DNA from: Actinopolyspora halophila DSM 43834
GTDB lineage: Bacteria > Actinomycetota > Actinomycetes > Mycobacteriales > Pseudonocardiaceae
Direction of reading: 5' to 3'
Length of the DNA stretch: 64,000 nt
Assembly: GCF_000371785.1 (NCBI RefSeq)
Contig: NZ_AQUI01000002.1
Span: 4,947,352-5,011,351, forward strand
Below the pieces are notes generated by a model. That model was given only the letters and a program-made list of their open reading frames with translations, was not told where the DNA came from and did not search any database. The translations under genes were made by a program, and so were the position numbers. Within the stretch, counting starts at the first letter, position 1. Each line of letters opens with the position of its first letter. This document shows positions 1-9,265 of this stretch, piece after piece.

Positions 1-105
1 ATTGATGGCCGGTGTGGTGCTTCGGCGCCCGCGGCGCCGAAACGACTACGCCGCCCACCGGTGCCGCCGAGCAACCACCCGATCAACCTGAACAGACAAT
101 CCCAG

Positions 106-939
106 TCAGTCGTTCCCCTCCTGGGAAGGGTCCGCCCGGTGCTTGGCGCCCAACTCCACGGAGCGGGAGTGGGCCGCCTCGATCGCGTCGATCAACGCGG
201 CGCGGACCCCGTGCTTCTCCAGTTCGCGGACACCCGAGATCGTCGTGCCTCCCGGAGAGGTTACCCCCTCGCGCATGATCACGGGGTGCCCTTCGCCCTC
301 CCGGAGCATGGCGGCCGATCCCACCGCGGACTGGACGACCAGCTCGGCGGCCACCGCCCGCGGCAGACCGAGCAGAATCCCCGCGTCGACCATCGCCTCG
401 ACCAGGTAGAAGAAATAGGCGGGCCCGGATCCGGACAGCGCGGTGACCGCGTCCTGTTGACTCTCCGGGAGGCGCACCACGCGCCCCACGCTGCCGAGCA
501 TCTCCTCCACGGTCTCGAGATGCGAGTCGGTGGCGTGCGTACCGGCCGAGACCGCGCTCATCGCCTCCCCGACCAGCATCGGCGTGTTCGGCATGACGCG
601 CACGACCGGAGTCCCCGCGGCGAAGCGCCGCTCGAAGAGCTCGGTCGGCAGTCCGGCGCACAGCGTCACGACCAGCTTCTCCGGGGTGATCAGCGGGGCG
701 ATCAGCTCGAGCAGCGGATCGATGTCCTGCGGCTTGACCGAAACGACCAGCACGTCGGCCTGCTCAACGGCCTCGGCGACGTCCACATTGCGGACACCGT
801 AGCGCTCGGTCAGCTCCTCCGCGCGCTGCTGGTATCGCTCGGTGAACAACAGCTTCTCCGTCGCGTGTCCGGCGTTGATCAGACCGGACAGCAACGATTC
901 CCCGATCTTTCCTGCCCCGAGTACGGCGATCGTCGACAT
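106..939 (-). CDS. proC: Pyrroline-5-carboxylate reductase
   Basis: Catalyses the last step of proline synthesis, NAD(P)H-dependent reduction of pyrroline-5-carboxylate in the cytoplasm. The 277-residue protein begins with a Rossmann strand and a GAGKIG dinucleotide motif at residues 8-13, has the family segment VRVMPNTP near residue 115, and carries the C-terminal signature around REGVTSPGGTTISG (about residues 223-236). The length fits the family (about 270). I start at the ATG at 939, because the upstream in-frame extension is arginine/proline-rich and unlike the family. It lies downstream of a TIM-barrel isomerase gene on the same strand, the same order as Rv0498-Rv0500 in M. tuberculosis (from memory). 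Confidence 0.95.
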   Translation of the reverse strand: MSTIAVLGAGKIGESLLSGLINAGHATEKLLFTERYQQRAEELTERYGVRNVDVAEAVEQADVLVVSVKPQDIDPLLELIAPLITPEKLVVTLCAGLPTELFERRFAAGTPVVRVMPNTPMLVGEAMSAVSAGTHATDSHLETVEEMLGSVGRVVRLPESQQDAVTALSGSGPAYFFYLVEAMVDAGILLGLPRAVAAELVVQSAVGSAAMLREGEGHPVIMREGVTSPGGTTISGVRELEKHGVRAALIDAIEAAHSRSVELGAKHRADPSQEGND

Positions 940-1124
940 GGGATCAGGGTGCCAGAGGGGAGCCACCCCCGAACTCGCGGTCCCGTCCACCCGGTGGGAC
1001 GAGCTCGCACGCACGGGCACGTCCGCGCGTGGAGGTTTTCCGGTCGGGCCGTTGGTGGGCTCGGGGCTTTTCTTCCGGCGCTCCCGGCGCCGAAGCGCAC
1101 CGCTCTCGAGCGGCAAAACTTCGA

Positions 1125-1988
1125 TCAGGCTCGCAGCGGCTCGAGGTGCAGCCTGGCGAACAGCAGGGCCTCGGCCAGTTGAGCCGCGCGCTGGTCGGCC
1201 GTCTTGGCCTTCCGCGTGTTGACCTCGATGACCACCGCCCCCGTGTATCCGCCCGACCCCAGGGTCGTGCACACCTCCGCGCAGGGCTGGGTGCCGTGCC
1301 CCGGAAGCAGGTGCTCGTCACGGGGCGCTCCCGTTCCGTCCGTCAGGTGGACGTGTGCCAGCCCGTCCCCCATGCGTCTCATCAGCTCCAGCGGGTCGGT
1401 CTGGGCCGCCGCCGCGTGCGAGACGTCCAGCGTGTAGTGCCGGAACCCCGTCTCGGTCGGATCGGGCGAGGGACGAAAAGCCGACAACCCGGTCGCCCTG
1501 TTGCCGCGCAGCCTGTCCCAGCTGTTCGGGGGACGCACGGGGAACATGTTCTCGACCGCGACCCGGATGCCGCTCGTCTCCTCCAGGCTCGCCACCAACT
1601 CGGCGAAGGCCTCCGCGTACCTGCGCTGCCAGCGGAACGGCGGGTGCACCACGACCGTCGAGGCCCCCAGTTCACTCGCGGCCACCACCGCCCTGCGCAA
1701 CCGTTCCTCCGGTTCGGAGGACCACACCCGCTGCGTGATCAGCAGGCACGGCGCGTGCACCGCCAGCACCGGAACCCCGTGCTGCTCGGACAGCCTGCTG
1801 AGCGCGGACACGTCCTGGCTGGTCGCGTCCGCCCACACCATCACCTCGACACCGTCGTACCCCAGATCGGCGGCCATCTCGAAGGCCGCCCGAACGGGTT
1901 GCGGCCATACCGACGCGCTGGAGAGCCCCACCGGCACGGCAGGCCGGTGGGGCTCGGGGGTCGCTAGGTCCGGTGTTTCGCGAGTCAT
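1125..1988 (-). CDS. Sugar phosphate isomerase/epimerase family TIM-barrel protein
   Basis: A 287-residue xylose-isomerase-like (AP endonuclease 2 superfamily) TIM barrel. Metal-ligand type positions are visible in order: VVVHPP, the Glu in AVENMFP, the Asp/His in LDVSHA, HVHLTDG, and a C-terminal VIEVNT Glu. The substrate is not known; homologues of Rv0498 sit at the same place upstream of proC. The ATG at 1988 gives a short N-terminus before the first barrel strand (PVGLSSASVW). The 185-bp gap to proC suggests either a shared operon or a separate promoter. The family is clear and the reaction unassigned. Confidence 0.85.
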   Translation of the reverse strand: MTRETPDLATPEPHRPAVPVGLSSASVWPQPVRAAFEMAADLGYDGVEVMVWADATSQDVSALSRLSEQHGVPVLAVHAPCLLITQRVWSSEPEERLRRAVVAASELGASTVVVHPPFRWQRRYAEAFAELVASLEETSGIRVAVENMFPVRPPNSWDRLRGNRATGLSAFRPSPDPTETGFRHYTLDVSHAAAAQTDPLELMRRMGDGLAHVHLTDGTGAPRDEHLLPGHGTQPCAEVCTTLGSGGYTGAVVIEVNTRKAKTADQRAAQLAEALLFARLHLEPLRA

Positions 1989-2153
1989 GTCCCGCCAAAC
2001 TCGACTACTGGAACGAACGGGGAACGGCCTGTGCTGCCGCGGAATCGACGGAGCGGTCGAATCGGTCCGCACCCGGAACCGGCCCGGAACCGGCTCCGGC
2101 ACCCCGGAACCGCTCCGAGCACCATCCGTTCGGACGATGCGTGTCGATCACTT

Positions 2154-3728
2154 TCAGTGTCCCACCAACAGCAAAGCGACCGGTGAGACGGTACACGCCA
2201 GACCGACCAGCACCGACAACAGAATGGTCTGCAGATCATCGGTACGCAAGACTTTGCGGGCCCCCAGCACGAGAGCACCGGTGAAAGCCAGCGCGGCGGC
2301 GAGCGCGGGCAACGGGAGCTCGCGCCACAACCAGCGGAAACCGATCCAGACCAACCCCCCCGCCAGCAAACCGCCCAGGGTCTGGGCCGCGAACACCACC
2401 CAGTCCATCGTCCGGGAACGCCCGGACTCCTCCGGGTCCGCGGAATCCGAGTCGACGTCCTCGTCCTCGTGCGCCAGGCCCGCAGGCAGCGAACGCTCCG
2501 CGCTCTCGTCGAGATCGTCCTCGTCGGTGTACTCCGAACCGCCCACCCCTCCGAACTCCTCGTGGGAGGCCACGCCGTCGACTTCACCGTAGAAGTCGGC
2601 GGAGTCGGCGAACGGGTCCTCGTCCGGTTCCTCGGAGGCGTAGTAGGCGTCCTCGTAGGGGTCCGGGACGGCCTCGACGCCGGAGGGCTCCCGGACCGGC
2701 TGCTCCTCGGGGAGTTCCGGGTACTCCAGCAGCGTGGTCCCGTCCCCGTCGGTCATCTCCGGATCGGCGGGCGGAGCGGAAGCAGCCGCAGGAGCCGCCG
2801 GAGGGGTGCTCACGGGCGGGAACCGTTCGGTGGACTGCTCGTGCACCACGGAGGCCGTCGCCTCCGGCTGACGAGGGGGGTCCCCACCGGCCACCGGCGC
2901 ACCGCCCGTGGTCTCCGCACCGGAGGCCGTCCCGCTCGGAGCGACGTCGCCCGCGGGCTGTGCCCCACGTCCCGGTTCGGCCGCGGGCAGCGGCGGCTGT
3001 TGAGCCGTGACCTCGGTGTCCACTGCCGATCCGTCAGGTCCGTGCCCGGCCGTCGGCCGTCCCTCCGGGACCCCCCCGGATCGGGCGTCACGCTCAGCCG
3101 GGGGAAGCTGCCCCTCCTGCTGCTGCGGGGCCGCCCACTGATTCGCCCCCGGCCGGGTGGTCCGGTTGGGCCCCTGACCGCTGATGCCCTGCTGCTCCTC
3201 GGCGGGAGGAGGCTGAACGTCGTCCTCCGGGTAGGCGCTCTCCGCGGGAGCCGAACCTCCCCGGGCGGAACCACGGGAACGCACCACCGGCGCTTCCCGT
3301 CCCCGCACCCAATGCGCGGGGCCGCTCTGCTCCGGGGAGAACCGAACTCCCCTCGCTCCGGAGGAGCCCGGTTGAGCCGCCGCCGAAGGCCCCTGCGGAG
3401 GAGCAGCGGAGGAGCCGGACACCGATCTCCGGGGAGCTTCCGGAGCGGACTCGGCCTGCGCCTCACCCGTGGCCGGCTCCGCCGGTGTCTGCCCGCTCTG
3501 CCCCTGGTCGGAGGGTTCCGGTTCCTCGTCACCGGTGTCCTCCACGGGAAGCATGCGCCCGCTGTCCGAGTTGACCCTCTCGATGATCGCCTGGGGAGCC
3601 GTTTCGGACGGGTCCTCGGCACGCCTGCGCCTACGACGTGAGCCGCGCTGCGCGTCACCGCCGTGTTCGGCCAGCAGTTCCGCGACGGTGCGCTGGCTCG
3701 GGTCCTTGGACCCACTGTCACGACTCAT
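2154..3728 (-). CDS. Conserved membrane protein with long disordered N-terminal region (Rv0497-like)
   Basis: About 524 residues. The first 40 residues include a helix-like segment (TVAELLAEHG) and a run of six arginines. Residues about 40-430 are low complexity, rich in Pro, Glu, Gly, Ser and Asp, so probably disordered and cytoplasmic. The C-terminal 90 residues hold three hydrophobic segments (starting MDWVVFAAQ, LPALAAALA and LQTILLSV). The gene lies between ppx and the isomerase, like Rv0497, a transmembrane protein at that site. Start is uncertain: ATG at 3728 has a GGTGGAG only 3 bases upstream, and GTG at 3737 is the alternative. Function unknown; a role beside phosphate or envelope sensing is only suggested by neighbours. 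Confidence 0.8.
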   Translation of the reverse strand: MSRDSGSKDPSQRTVAELLAEHGGDAQRGSRRRRRRAEDPSETAPQAIIERVNSDSGRMLPVEDTGDEEPEPSDQGQSGQTPAEPATGEAQAESAPEAPRRSVSGSSAAPPQGPSAAAQPGSSGARGVRFSPEQSGPAHWVRGREAPVVRSRGSARGGSAPAESAYPEDDVQPPPAEEQQGISGQGPNRTTRPGANQWAAPQQQEGQLPPAERDARSGGVPEGRPTAGHGPDGSAVDTEVTAQQPPLPAAEPGRGAQPAGDVAPSGTASGAETTGGAPVAGGDPPRQPEATASVVHEQSTERFPPVSTPPAAPAAASAPPADPEMTDGDGTTLLEYPELPEEQPVREPSGVEAVPDPYEDAYYASEEPDEDPFADSADFYGEVDGVASHEEFGGVGGSEYTDEDDLDESAERSLPAGLAHEDEDVDSDSADPEESGRSRTMDWVVFAAQTLGGLLAGGLVWIGFRWLWRELPLPALAAALAFTGALVLGARKVLRTDDLQTILLSVLVGLACTVSPVALLLVGH

Positions 3729-3788
3729 CGACTCCACCGTGCCCCGTGCTAGATCTCGCGTCCAGTTGACTCCGCGATCGCGCGGCTG

Positions 3789-4778
3789 TCACCCAGTATC
3801 GTCCCCTGCGATTATCGACGGTGCGCTCAGGCCGTCCTCGGGGCCGTCGGCAACGTCGGCCCTGTCCAGCCGCCGCAGGATCACGCCCTCGCGCAGTGCC
3901 CACGGACAGATCTCGACCTCGGACAGCCCCAGCGCCCGCAGCACCCCCTCGGCCACCAGCCCTCCACCGGCGAGCTGATGCGCCCGTGCCCTGCTCACGC
4001 CGTCCAGCGAGGCCAGGTCGGCAGTGGAGATCCTCGTCACGAAGGCGAGCAGCTGGTTCAACGCCTCGGAGGTGAGGGTCCGGCGCACTCGCGGACCCGC
4101 GGAGGCAGCGGCCGCACCGCTCAGCCTGGCCAGCGATCGGAAGGTCTTGGAGGTAGCCACGACCTTGTCCGGGGTGTCGAACTCCCTGAAGCGGCGAGCC
4201 GTCTCGGCCAGCTGGTCGTCGATCCACTCCCGCAGCCGCTCGACCTCCGCGCGGCGCGGCGGGTCCTCCGCGGACCAGACACGCGCGACGTGTCCGGCTC
4301 CGAGCGGCAACGAGACCGCCGTGTCCGGCTGTTCGTCGACACCGAGGGCCATCTCCAGCGAACCTCCCCCGATGTCGAGCACGAGGAGGTTGCCGGCCGA
4401 CCAGCCGTACCAGCGTCTGGCCGCGAGAAAAGTGAGACGGGCCTCGTCGACGCCCGAGAGGACCCGCAGCTCGACCCCGGTCCGCTCCCGGACCCGCTCC
4501 AGAACCGCCGTTGCGTTGTCCGCCCGGCGGATGGCCGAGGTCGCGAAGCCCACGAGCTCGGCGCACCCGAGTTCCAGCGCCGACTTCCGCGCGGCTTCGA
4601 CGCTGCTCGTCAGCTCCTCGACGGCGGATCCGGACAGTGTTCCGGAGGCGTCGATCCGCTCGGACAGCCGCAATACGGTCTTCTCGGACGTCATCGGTGT
4701 CGGATGCGCACCGCGGTACGCATCCACCACCAACAAGTGAACGGTATTCGACCCCACATCGAGCACCCCTAGGCGCAT
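3789..4778 (-). CDS. ppx: Exopolyphosphatase / guanosine pentaphosphatase (Ppx/GppA family)
   Basis: An actin-like (ASKHA) phosphatase of 329 residues, probably hydrolysing polyphosphate and/or pppGpp. Phosphate-1 loop DVGSNTVHLLVVD is at residues 7-19 and the phosphate-2 loop DIGGGSLEMA near residue 139; the SAIRRADN and SGVDEARLTF segments are also typical. The length matches the short actinobacterial form, which lacks the C-terminal HD domain of E. coli Ppx. It lies 51 bp from regX3 on the same strand, consistent with coordination between polyphosphate turnover and phosphate sensing. M. tuberculosis has ppx1 (Rv0496) in the same neighbourhood. Start at ATG 4778 places the motif at the N-terminus as expected. 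Confidence 0.92.
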   Translation of the reverse strand: MRLGVLDVGSNTVHLLVVDAYRGAHPTPMTSEKTVLRLSERIDASGTLSGSAVEELTSSVEAARKSALELGCAELVGFATSAIRRADNATAVLERVRERTGVELRVLSGVDEARLTFLAARRWYGWSAGNLLVLDIGGGSLEMALGVDEQPDTAVSLPLGAGHVARVWSAEDPPRRAEVERLREWIDDQLAETARRFREFDTPDKVVATSKTFRSLARLSGAAAASAGPRVRRTLTSEALNQLLAFVTRISTADLASLDGVSRARAHQLAGGGLVAEGVLRALGLSEVEICPWALREGVILRRLDRADVADGPEDGLSAPSIIAGDDTG

Positions 4779-4829
4779 GGGGCCAACCTACCGCTCCGGA
4801 AGGGCACGACAAGAGCGTGCCCGCAGGAT

Positions 4830-5519
4830 TCAAGTATCGAACTTGTACCCCAGCCCACGCACCGTGAGCAGATGACGCGGATCGGTGGGGTCCGGTTCCA
4901 ACTTGGAGCGCAGCCGTTTGATGTGGACGTCGAGCGTCTTGGTGTCCCCGACGTAATCGGCTCCCCACACCCGGTCGATCAGCTGCCCCCTCGTCAGCAC
5001 GCGTCCGACGTTGCGCAGCAGGTACTCCAGCAGGTCGAACTCCTTGAGCGGAAGCCCGACCTCCTCACCGGAGACCGTGACCACGTGCCGCTCCACGTCC
5101 ATGCGCACCGGCCCAGCCTCCAGACTCTGGCCGGTCGGGGACGGTTCCTCGACCTCTCCACCACGTCGCCGCAACACCGCCCGTACCCGAGCGGTCAGCT
5201 CCCGAGCCGAGTAGGGCTTGGTGACGTAGTCGTCGGCGCCCAGCTCCAGACCGACGACCTTGTCGATCTCGGCGTCCCTGGCCGTCACCATGATCACCGG
5301 GACGGAGGAGCGCTGCCGGATCTCCTTGCACACGTCCGTTCCGCTCATCCCCGGCAGCATCAGGTCGAGCAACACGATGTCGGCGCCGTTGCGTTCGAAA
5401 TCCTCCAGAGCCTCCTGGCCCGTAGTGGCCACGGATGCGGTGAATCCCTCCTTGCGGAGCATGAAAGCCAGTGGGTCGGCGAAGGACTCCTCGTCCTCCA
5501 CGATCAGCACCCTGGTCAC
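4830..5519 (-). CDS. regX3: Two-component response regulator RegX3 (OmpR family)
   Basis: A 229-residue OmpR/PhoB-type regulator. The receiver domain (residues 1-115) has the acidic pair EDEE, the phosphoacceptor Asp in VLLDLMLPG (near residue 52) and the conserved Lys in VTKPYSARE. The C-terminal winged helix includes LPLKEFDLLEYLL and VLTRGQLIDRVWG. The kinase senX3 overlaps it by 4 bp upstream (GTGA), so the two are translationally coupled; the regulator starts at GTG 5519. In actinobacteria this pair controls the phosphate-starvation response. Adjacent gpmA and ppx match the conserved layout. Confidence 0.95.
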   Translation of the reverse strand: MTRVLIVEDEESFADPLAFMLRKEGFTASVATTGQEALEDFERNGADIVLLDLMLPGMSGTDVCKEIRQRSSVPVIMVTARDAEIDKVVGLELGADDYVTKPYSARELTARVRAVLRRRGGEVEEPSPTGQSLEAGPVRMDVERHVVTVSGEEVGLPLKEFDLLEYLLRNVGRVLTRGQLIDRVWGADYVGDTKTLDVHIKRLRSKLEPDPTDPRHLLTVRGLGYKFDT

Positions 5520-6811
5520 CGGACTCCTCCCGTTTCGACGGTTCGCGTCCCTTCCGCGGTGGGGGCCGCGCGGCCTGCTGGCTCGTCCCCCGGAACCTCA
5601 CTCCGGGCGGACGCGTTCTCGGTGGTTCGGGCCGGTTCACTCCTCGGATGCCGCGGCAGCCGCAAGGTGAAGGTGGAACCGGTTCCGGACTTGCTCCACA
5701 CCTTGACCTCCCCGCCGTGGTTGGCGGCGACGTGTTTGACGATGGCCAACCCGAGACCGGTCCCGCCGGTGGCCCTGGAGCGAGCTCGATCCACCCGGTA
5801 GAAGCGTTCGAACACGCGCTCCTGATCCGCGGGGTCGATTCCGATGCCCCGGTCGGTAACCGCGATCTCCACGTAGTCCTCGCGGAGTCGTCTGCTGATC
5901 GACACCGGACTCGCGTCCGGTGAGTAGGACACCGCGTTGTTGATCAGGTTGCTCAGCGCGGTGACCAGCAAGGTGCGATCGCCTTCGAGTCGCAGCCCAC
6001 TGGCGTCGTCGGTGGTGATGTCGATTCCGGCCGATTCCGCGGCCACTCGGCAACGCCCCAGCGCCTCCTCGACGACGTCGTCGACATCGACGGTGGAAAG
6101 TTCGGGGAGCGGTTCGGCGCCCTGCAACCTGGACAGGGCGATCAGCTCGGAAACGAGCGTGCCGAGTCGGGTCGACTCGTGCAGGATCTTGTTCGAGAAA
6201 CGACGTACCTCGTCGGGGTCGTCCGCCGCGTCCAGCACCGTCTCGGCCAACAGCGCCAGAGCCCCGACCGGGGTCTTGAGCTCGTGGCTGACGTTGGCCA
6301 CGAAGTCCCGTCTGGTCTCCTCCAGGCGTACGGACTCCGACTCGTCGGCGGCGTCCACCACGGTGAATCCGTCACCCAACGGGCGGACGTTGCCGAGCAC
6401 GGCCGTCGGAGCACGCCCGTGCTGGGCGTCCCGGTTCGGCGGGGACAGGTCCACCGACACCGGCTCGCCCGTGTTCAAAGCCCGGTCGGAAGCTTCGCGT
6501 GCACGGGAGTCGGGACGGTTGTCGCGCACGAAGCCGAGCTCATCGGCTCGGGGGTTGTGCACCACCACATCGCCGAAGCTGTTCAGCACGACGATTCCGT
6601 TGTCACTGGTGTGCACCAGACGCTGCAGCAGCTCCGCGACTGTCGGCCCCTTCGCACGTGTGCGCTCGGAACGTCCGTGGCTCACGGCGAGTCGGTAACC
6701 CGCCACCAAGCCCAACGCCAGCACGCCGATCAACAGGGCGCTATAGCCCAATGCGGTCACACCAGCATCGTAAGCAAGTCGGGGCAGGGCTCGGCCAGAG
6801 TATGAGGCCAT
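5516..6811 (-). CDS. senX3: Phosphate-sensing sensor histidine kinase SenX3
   Basis: A 431-residue membrane kinase partner of RegX3. One clear N-terminal membrane segment (about residues 20-42), then a PAS-like region (about 60-150) around NGIVVLNSFGDVVVHN. The HisKA box FVANVSHELKTP (residue about 170) carries the phosphorylated His, followed by N box NLINNAVSYSP, G1 box VTDRGIGIDP and G2 box GTGLGLAIVKH. The last 45 residues are Arg/Thr/Ala-rich and probably disordered. Start is not certain: ATG 6811 gives a hydrophilic 17-residue leader, while GTG 6760 would begin directly at the membrane segment, closer to the mycobacterial protein. Confidence 0.93.
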   Translation of the reverse strand: MASYSGRALPRLAYDAGVTALGYSALLIGVLALGLVAGYRLAVSHGRSERTRAKGPTVAELLQRLVHTSDNGIVVLNSFGDVVVHNPRADELGFVRDNRPDSRAREASDRALNTGEPVSVDLSPPNRDAQHGRAPTAVLGNVRPLGDGFTVVDAADESESVRLEETRRDFVANVSHELKTPVGALALLAETVLDAADDPDEVRRFSNKILHESTRLGTLVSELIALSRLQGAEPLPELSTVDVDDVVEEALGRCRVAAESAGIDITTDDASGLRLEGDRTLLVTALSNLINNAVSYSPDASPVSISRRLREDYVEIAVTDRGIGIDPADQERVFERFYRVDRARSRATGGTGLGLAIVKHVAANHGGEVKVWSKSGTGSTFTLRLPRHPRSEPARTTENASARSEVPGDEPAGRAAPTAEGTRTVETGGVR

Positions 6812-6982
6812 TCAGTGACGCCTCTGACACCCCGCAGCGGGTTTTTCACCCTGGATTCACCCGAAGGGGAGTGTTCGTTCAACGCGTGGACATCATCGAT
6901 TCGGACGGGCCGCGGAGCGACCGTCGCCGCCCCCTCGGCCCTCGGGACCGGGAGGACGGCGACGACTCGCGTCCGGTTCTGG

Positions 6983-7729
6983 TCAGCGTCCCTGACCGGC
7001 CACCGAGGCGGCGGCCTTCTCGGCCGCGGCCGGATCGAGGTAGGTGCCTCCCGGGGTCTCGGGGTGCAGCTGCTCGTCCAGGTCGTAGCGCAGCGGAATG
7101 CCGGTCGGGATGTTGAGCGCGGCTATGTCCTGGTCGGAGACCCCGTCCAGGTGTTTGACCATCGCACGCAGCGAGTTGCCGTGCGCGGCCACGAGCACCG
7201 TCCTGCCCGCGCGCAGGTCCGGGACGATCGAGGACTCCCAGTAGGGGAGCAACCGGGTGACGACGTCCTTGAGGCATTCGGTGCGTGGCATCTCGGAGCC
7301 CAGGTCCGCGTAGCGCGGGTCCCCCTCCTGGGTGTACGGGTCGCTCGGGTCGATCTCCGGGGGAGGAGTGTCGAACGAACGGCGCCAGAGCATGAACTGC
7401 TCCTCGCCGTACGTATCCAGGGTCTGCTTCTTGTCCTTGCCCTGTAGAGCACCGTAGTGGCGTTCGTTGAGCCTCCAGTCCCTGCGGACAGGGATCCAGT
7501 GTCGCTCGGCGACGTCCAAGGCCGTGTTCGCGGTGCTGATCGCCCGGCGCAGCAGGGAGGTGTGCAGCACGTCGGGCAACAGTCCCGACTCGGCGAGCAG
7601 CTCACCACCACGACGCGCCTCGACCTCCCCATCCTCCGACAGGGGGACGTCCACCCATCCGGTGAACAGATTCCGCGCGTTCCACGTGCTCTCGCCGTGG
7701 CGCAGCAGTACAAGGGTCCCGACAGTCAT
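6983..7729 (-). CDS. gpmA: 2,3-bisphosphoglycerate-dependent phosphoglycerate mutase
   Basis: Glycolytic enzyme interconverting 3- and 2-phosphoglycerate. The 248-residue protein has the histidine-phosphatase motif [10 protein letters not shown] at residues 8-17 (phospho-His), a GWVDVPLS segment typical of dPGM, the ERHYGALQG stretch near residue 90 and the second catalytic His in [12 protein letters not shown] near 188. Length equals the family's usual 248-250. It sits upstream of senX3 on the same strand, as gpm1-senX3-regX3 does in mycobacteria. Start at ATG 7729. Confidence 0.96.
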   Translation of the reverse strand: MTVGTLVLLRHGESTWNARNLFTGWVDVPLSEDGEVEARRGGELLAESGLLPDVLHTSLLRRAISTANTALDVAERHWIPVRRDWRLNERHYGALQGKDKKQTLDTYGEEQFMLWRRSFDTPPPEIDPSDPYTQEGDPRYADLGSEMPRTECLKDVVTRLLPYWESSIVPDLRAGRTVLVAAHGNSLRAMVKHLDGVSDQDIAALNIPTGIPLRYDLDEQLHPETPGGTYLDPAAAEKAAASVAGQGR

Positions 7730-8596
7730 GCCGCCAGGTTAGCGCCCACGGCGGGGTGGACACGCGACGCACGGGTGCGACAAATCACGGTCCGCGCGAG
7801 CGGATCCAGGGGCCGGCGGGGCCTGCGGGCGACCGGACGGCGGACCAGGGGGCTCGCCCCGGAAAGAGCACGAAGCCGCGATCGAGTCGCCTCTCGGACT
7901 CGGGCTCGGCTTCCGCGTCGGCAGCCGGGAACTCCCGTCGCACCACGGACGGCATTCCGCGATCCCCTTTCCCGGATGACAAAGCGCCGCATCACCACAG
8001 GTGAAATCGGACCGTTATTTATTTGCCACTTTCTTGATCCCTCGATTGTGGCACTAATCACATATTCGGGTGAAATAGGGACACAGGCACTTCACAACGT
8101 TACTTTCTAATTCAAACTTCACTCGATTGGAGCAGGGCAGTGGCCTTGTGGTCATTGCTCAACTCTGCGAAGTTTGGCAGCGCTCTGACGAGATCGGCTC
8201 CCACGCACTCCCCGATCCCGTCGGAGTCATGGACGGTCCGCACCCCCCGTCGGACCGTGCCTGCCGGGCCAGGGTCTCCCCGCCTACTGCGCCCGGCACA
8301 GCGGAACCCCCGCGCGGGGCGGCTCGAGCTCGTGACTCCCCCTCTCTCCCGAGCCGTCCCGCGCCGGGTCCGACAAGGCATCCGAAAGTCTTCGGAGCCC
8401 CCTCCCACTCGTCGCGGAGCGGTGGCCGATCCACTGCTAACCGCATCGGAGCACCGACTCGATCCCGGATACCACCAACCGGTTCACGCTTAAACGTACC
8501 GGCGGAACGCTCGGCCCGCCGCCCGAAATCGACGTCCCGGGCGTCAGTCGCTCAGCAGCACCCGAGCCAACCGAGCAGCCGAACTCTCGCCAAGAG
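7730..8596. other. 867-bp intergenic region with an AT-rich centre
   Basis: No convincing coding region on either strand. Roughly 8010-8130 is strikingly AT-rich for this genome. It contains an imperfect direct repeat, GGTGAAATCGG at 8000-8010 and GGTGAAATAGG at 8069-8079. It lies upstream of gpmA (minus) and downstream of the YbjN gene (minus), so it probably holds the gpmA promoter. Open frames here have arginine/serine-rich translations with no family resemblance. Confidence 0.5.
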
Positions 8597-9130
8597 TTAC
8601 AGTTCGGAATCGGACACGGGGAGGACTGCGCCCTCCCGCTCGACGAGCGAGCTGAACGCGCGCAGATTCGCCAGCGATTCACCGCGCGATTCCCGCCAAC
8701 CCCACTCACGACGGATAGCGGTTGCGAAACCGATTCGCAACAAGGGGTTGAAATCGCCGTCCGCGGCTTCCAGGACCTGCCCCAGAACACGGTCGAGTTC
8801 CGCGGCATCAACCGCGTGCAAACCGATTCTTCCGATCAGGTAAAGATCGCCGGTGCTGTCGACGGTGTAGTGCACCCCGTACAGCCGCGCGTTGCGGCGC
8901 AGCACGTAGCGGTAGAACTCCTCGTGCCCCTCGTCGGGTTGCCTGCACACGAACGCTTCCACGATCAACGAGTGCTCGGAGACGATCAGCCAGCAATTCG
9001 TCTGCAGTTTGTTGCTGCCCGGCAAGGTGACGAAGAACCTTCCGAGTTCGGGGTGCTCGTAATCGAGTTCCCCGTCATCCAGAGTGGCCTTGATTACTCG
9101 GTCGAGTGATTCCCGCGCGTTTGAGCTCAT
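8597..9130 (-). CDS. YbjN domain-containing protein (Rv0487-like)
   Basis: A 177-residue soluble protein of the YbjN family (alpha/beta fold resembling type III secretion chaperones). Recognisable segments are SLIVEAFVCRQPDEGHEEFYRYVLRRN (centre) and LYLIGRIGLHAV, which match the actinobacterial YbjN pattern. Role is unclear; in M. tuberculosis the orthologue lies between mshA and gpm1, exactly as here. A GAGGAG ribosome site precedes ATG 9130. The gene follows mshA's neighbourhood in the same orientation but with a 135-bp gap to the mshA stop. Confidence 0.85.
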   Translation of the reverse strand: MSSNARESLDRVIKATLDDGELDYEHPELGRFFVTLPGSNKLQTNCWLIVSEHSLIVEAFVCRQPDEGHEEFYRYVLRRNARLYGVHYTVDSTGDLYLIGRIGLHAVDAAELDRVLGQVLEAADGDFNPLLRIGFATAIRREWGWRESRGESLANLRAFSSLVEREGAVLPVSDSEL

Positions 9131-9265
9131 TGCTCTCCTCTTGGCTCTCGCTCCGGTGCGTGCGCACCGGAGCGACCCCGCTTCCTCGGACGGACGAACA
9201 CAGGACTACCGGTCCTTCGGGAATCGAATCACCAAAGCCTTCCGAGGTTACCGTCCGCACCGCGC

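Noticed and set aside
8112-8408. Minus-strand 98-residue frame in the gpmA-YbjN gap
   Set aside because: Arginine/glycine-rich translation typical of GC-rich non-coding sequence, with no family features.
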